NCBI RefSeq assembly: GCF_015277775.1
Contig: NZ_CP063849.1
Location: 5,161,501-5,225,500, forward strand
Length of the DNA stretch: 64,000 nt
From: Paludibaculum fermentans
GTDB lineage: Bacteria > Acidobacteriota > Terriglobia > Bryobacterales > Bryobacteraceae
Reading direction: 5' to 3'
Shown: positions 63,295 through 64,000 of the stretch, in pieces
Numbering within the stretch: the first letter of the stretch is position 1
How the letters are laid out: the number at the start of each line of letters is the position of its first letter
Position numbers and translations under genes: made by a program
Notes under the pieces: model-generated
Database searches by the model: none
The model's input: the letters and a program-made list of their open reading frames with translations, nothing else
Told to the model about the DNA's origin: nothing

Positions 63295-64000
63295 GTGCAT
63301 ACAGCCCGCCCCAGTCATGCCGGCCTCCCCGCCGGTCCGCCCGCGGACTCCGATCTGCCCCTCGGAGGCGCCCTGCCACGGCTCGACGCGGATTCCTCGT
63401 CCTCTCGCCCCCAGGTCCGCGCCTCCGGCCGCGTGCGCGCCACCTGGGCCATCCTCCTCGCCGACCTCGCGGCCCTCGAGCTCTCCCTCTTCCTCGGCTA
63501 CTCCCTCCGCATCTTCCTCCTCCCCTGGTTCCCCCAGGAGTTCCAGCCCCAGCACTACAAAGGCCTCGCCCTCGGCGTCCTCGTCATCCCCCTGGTCTAC
63601 TTCCTCCTCGATCTCTACCCCGGCTATGGCATGAATCCGGCCGAGCGCCTCCGCAAACGCGTCCAGGCCACCTTCGTCGTCTTCAGCCTCCTCCTCGCCT
63701 GGGACTACCTCGTCCAGGGCCACCAGTGGTCCCGCGGCATCGTCCTCTGCACCGGCCTCTTCGCCTTCATCCTGCCCGCCCTCTTCGACGAAATCGCCCG
63801 CCACTTCCTCTCCAACGCCGGCGTCATGGGCATCCCCGTCCTCGTCCTGGGAGGAGGCAAGACCGGCCGCCACATCATCCGCCACCTCCTCGAAAACCCC
63901 GGCCTCGGCCTCCGCCCCGCCGCCATCCTCGACGATGATCCGGCCCTGGAGGAAACCCGCATCTTTGGCGTGCCTGTCGCCGGAACACTCGACGAAGCGC
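63295..64000 (+). CDS. WbaP-like undecaprenyl-phosphate sugar phosphotransferase, N-terminal part
   Basis: From a GTG at 63295, 235 codons are open to the right edge, with the C-terminal catalytic domain outside the window. A disordered, Pro- and Ser-rich start of about 40 residues is followed by four hydrophobic segments (ATWAILLADLAALELSLFLG onward). A CoA-binding-like Rossmann region with IPVLVLGGGKTGRHIIRHLL and LGLRPAAILDDDP comes next, as in WbaP/EPS polyprenyl glycosylphosphotransferases. These load the first sugar phosphate onto undecaprenyl phosphate. Codon use again is strongly C-rich, as in the autokinase-glf block. Confidence 0.88.
   Translation, partial: MHTARPSHAGLPAGPPADSDLPLGGALPRLDADSSSSRPQVRASGRVRATWAILLADLAALELSLFLGYSLRIFLLPWFPQEFQPQHYKGLALGVLVIPLVYFLLDLYPGYGMNPAERLRKRVQATFVVFSLLLAWDYLVQGHQWSRGIVLCTGLFAFILPALFDEIARHFLSNAGVMGIPVLVLGGGKTGRHIIRHLLENPGLGLRPAAILDDDPALEETRIFGVPVAGTLDEA

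Noticed and set aside
1-64000. Mobile elements and CRISPR arrays
   Set aside because: No transposase, integrase, phage structural gene, terminal inverted repeat with target duplication, or regularly spaced repeat array was seen.

Overview
The window looks like a chromosomal segment of a high-GC Acidobacteriota bacterium, most likely of the Bryobacterales/Solibacter type. This is inferred from two Oar-like TonB-dependent receptors with an N-terminal carboxypeptidase-regulatory-like domain, TPR-CHAT, ThuA, DUF6807 (PmoA) and Gfo/Idh/MocA proteins, a PEP-CTERM protein, and GC-rich codon use. I see no insertion sequence, prophage, CRISPR array, rRNA or convincing tRNA.

Layout. (1) 1-4257: the N-terminal part of a TonB receptor running off the left edge, a 570-base structured noncoding stretch, and a divergent pair of a winged-helix AAA ATPase and a secretin. 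(2) 4343-11496, plus strand: a small conserved protein, a SIS-domain sugar-phosphate enzyme, an exported metallophosphatase, a sodium:solute symporter, a 59-residue membrane protein, galactokinase and a GT39-like membrane glycosyltransferase. (3) 11526-14320, minus strand: a compact six-gene run headed by a solitary groES and an OmpH/Skp chaperone. (4) 14590-19975: an ECF sigma/anti-sigma pair, a secreted IPT-type protein, an exported TPR-CHAT protein and a ThuA-like protein whose start codons overlap head to head. (5) 20630-32099: a PEP-CTERM protein, then a carbohydrate-use locus (DUF6807, SSS symporter, MGH1-like glycosidase, TonB receptor, Gfo/Idh oxidoreductase) divergent from an IclR regulator coupled to a 3-hydroxyisobutyrate-dehydrogenase-like enzyme.

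(6) 32150-41825, minus strand: a complete chemosensory operon in the order STAS, CheA, MCP, CheW, response regulator, CheR, CheB, a soluble receptor-like protein and CheY. The soluble protein carries a CheZ-like DxxxQ motif and an acidic-aromatic C-terminus. Divergent from it is an FHA-GAF-SpoIIE phosphatase (42189-43808). Together these suggest a chemosensory pathway joined to a partner-switch-like module. (7) 43827-48029, minus strand: argD, a large membrane glycosyltransferase-like protein and a small exported protein.

(8) 48426-64000, plus strand: an exopolysaccharide cluster headed by a NusG-like antiterminator. It continues with a Wzc-type tyrosine autokinase, a Wzx-like flippase, UDP-galactopyranose mutase, a GT2, an O-antigen-ligase/polymerase-like protein, two GT4-type transferases, a STELLO/DUF288 transferase, an acyltransferase, an SGNH-LamG protein, a WecG/TagA transferase and the N-terminus of a WbaP-like initiating phosphotransferase cut by the right edge. 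The parts make a plausible Wzx/Wzy-type pathway: initiation on undecaprenyl phosphate, chain extension, acyl decoration, flipping, polymerisation and length control.
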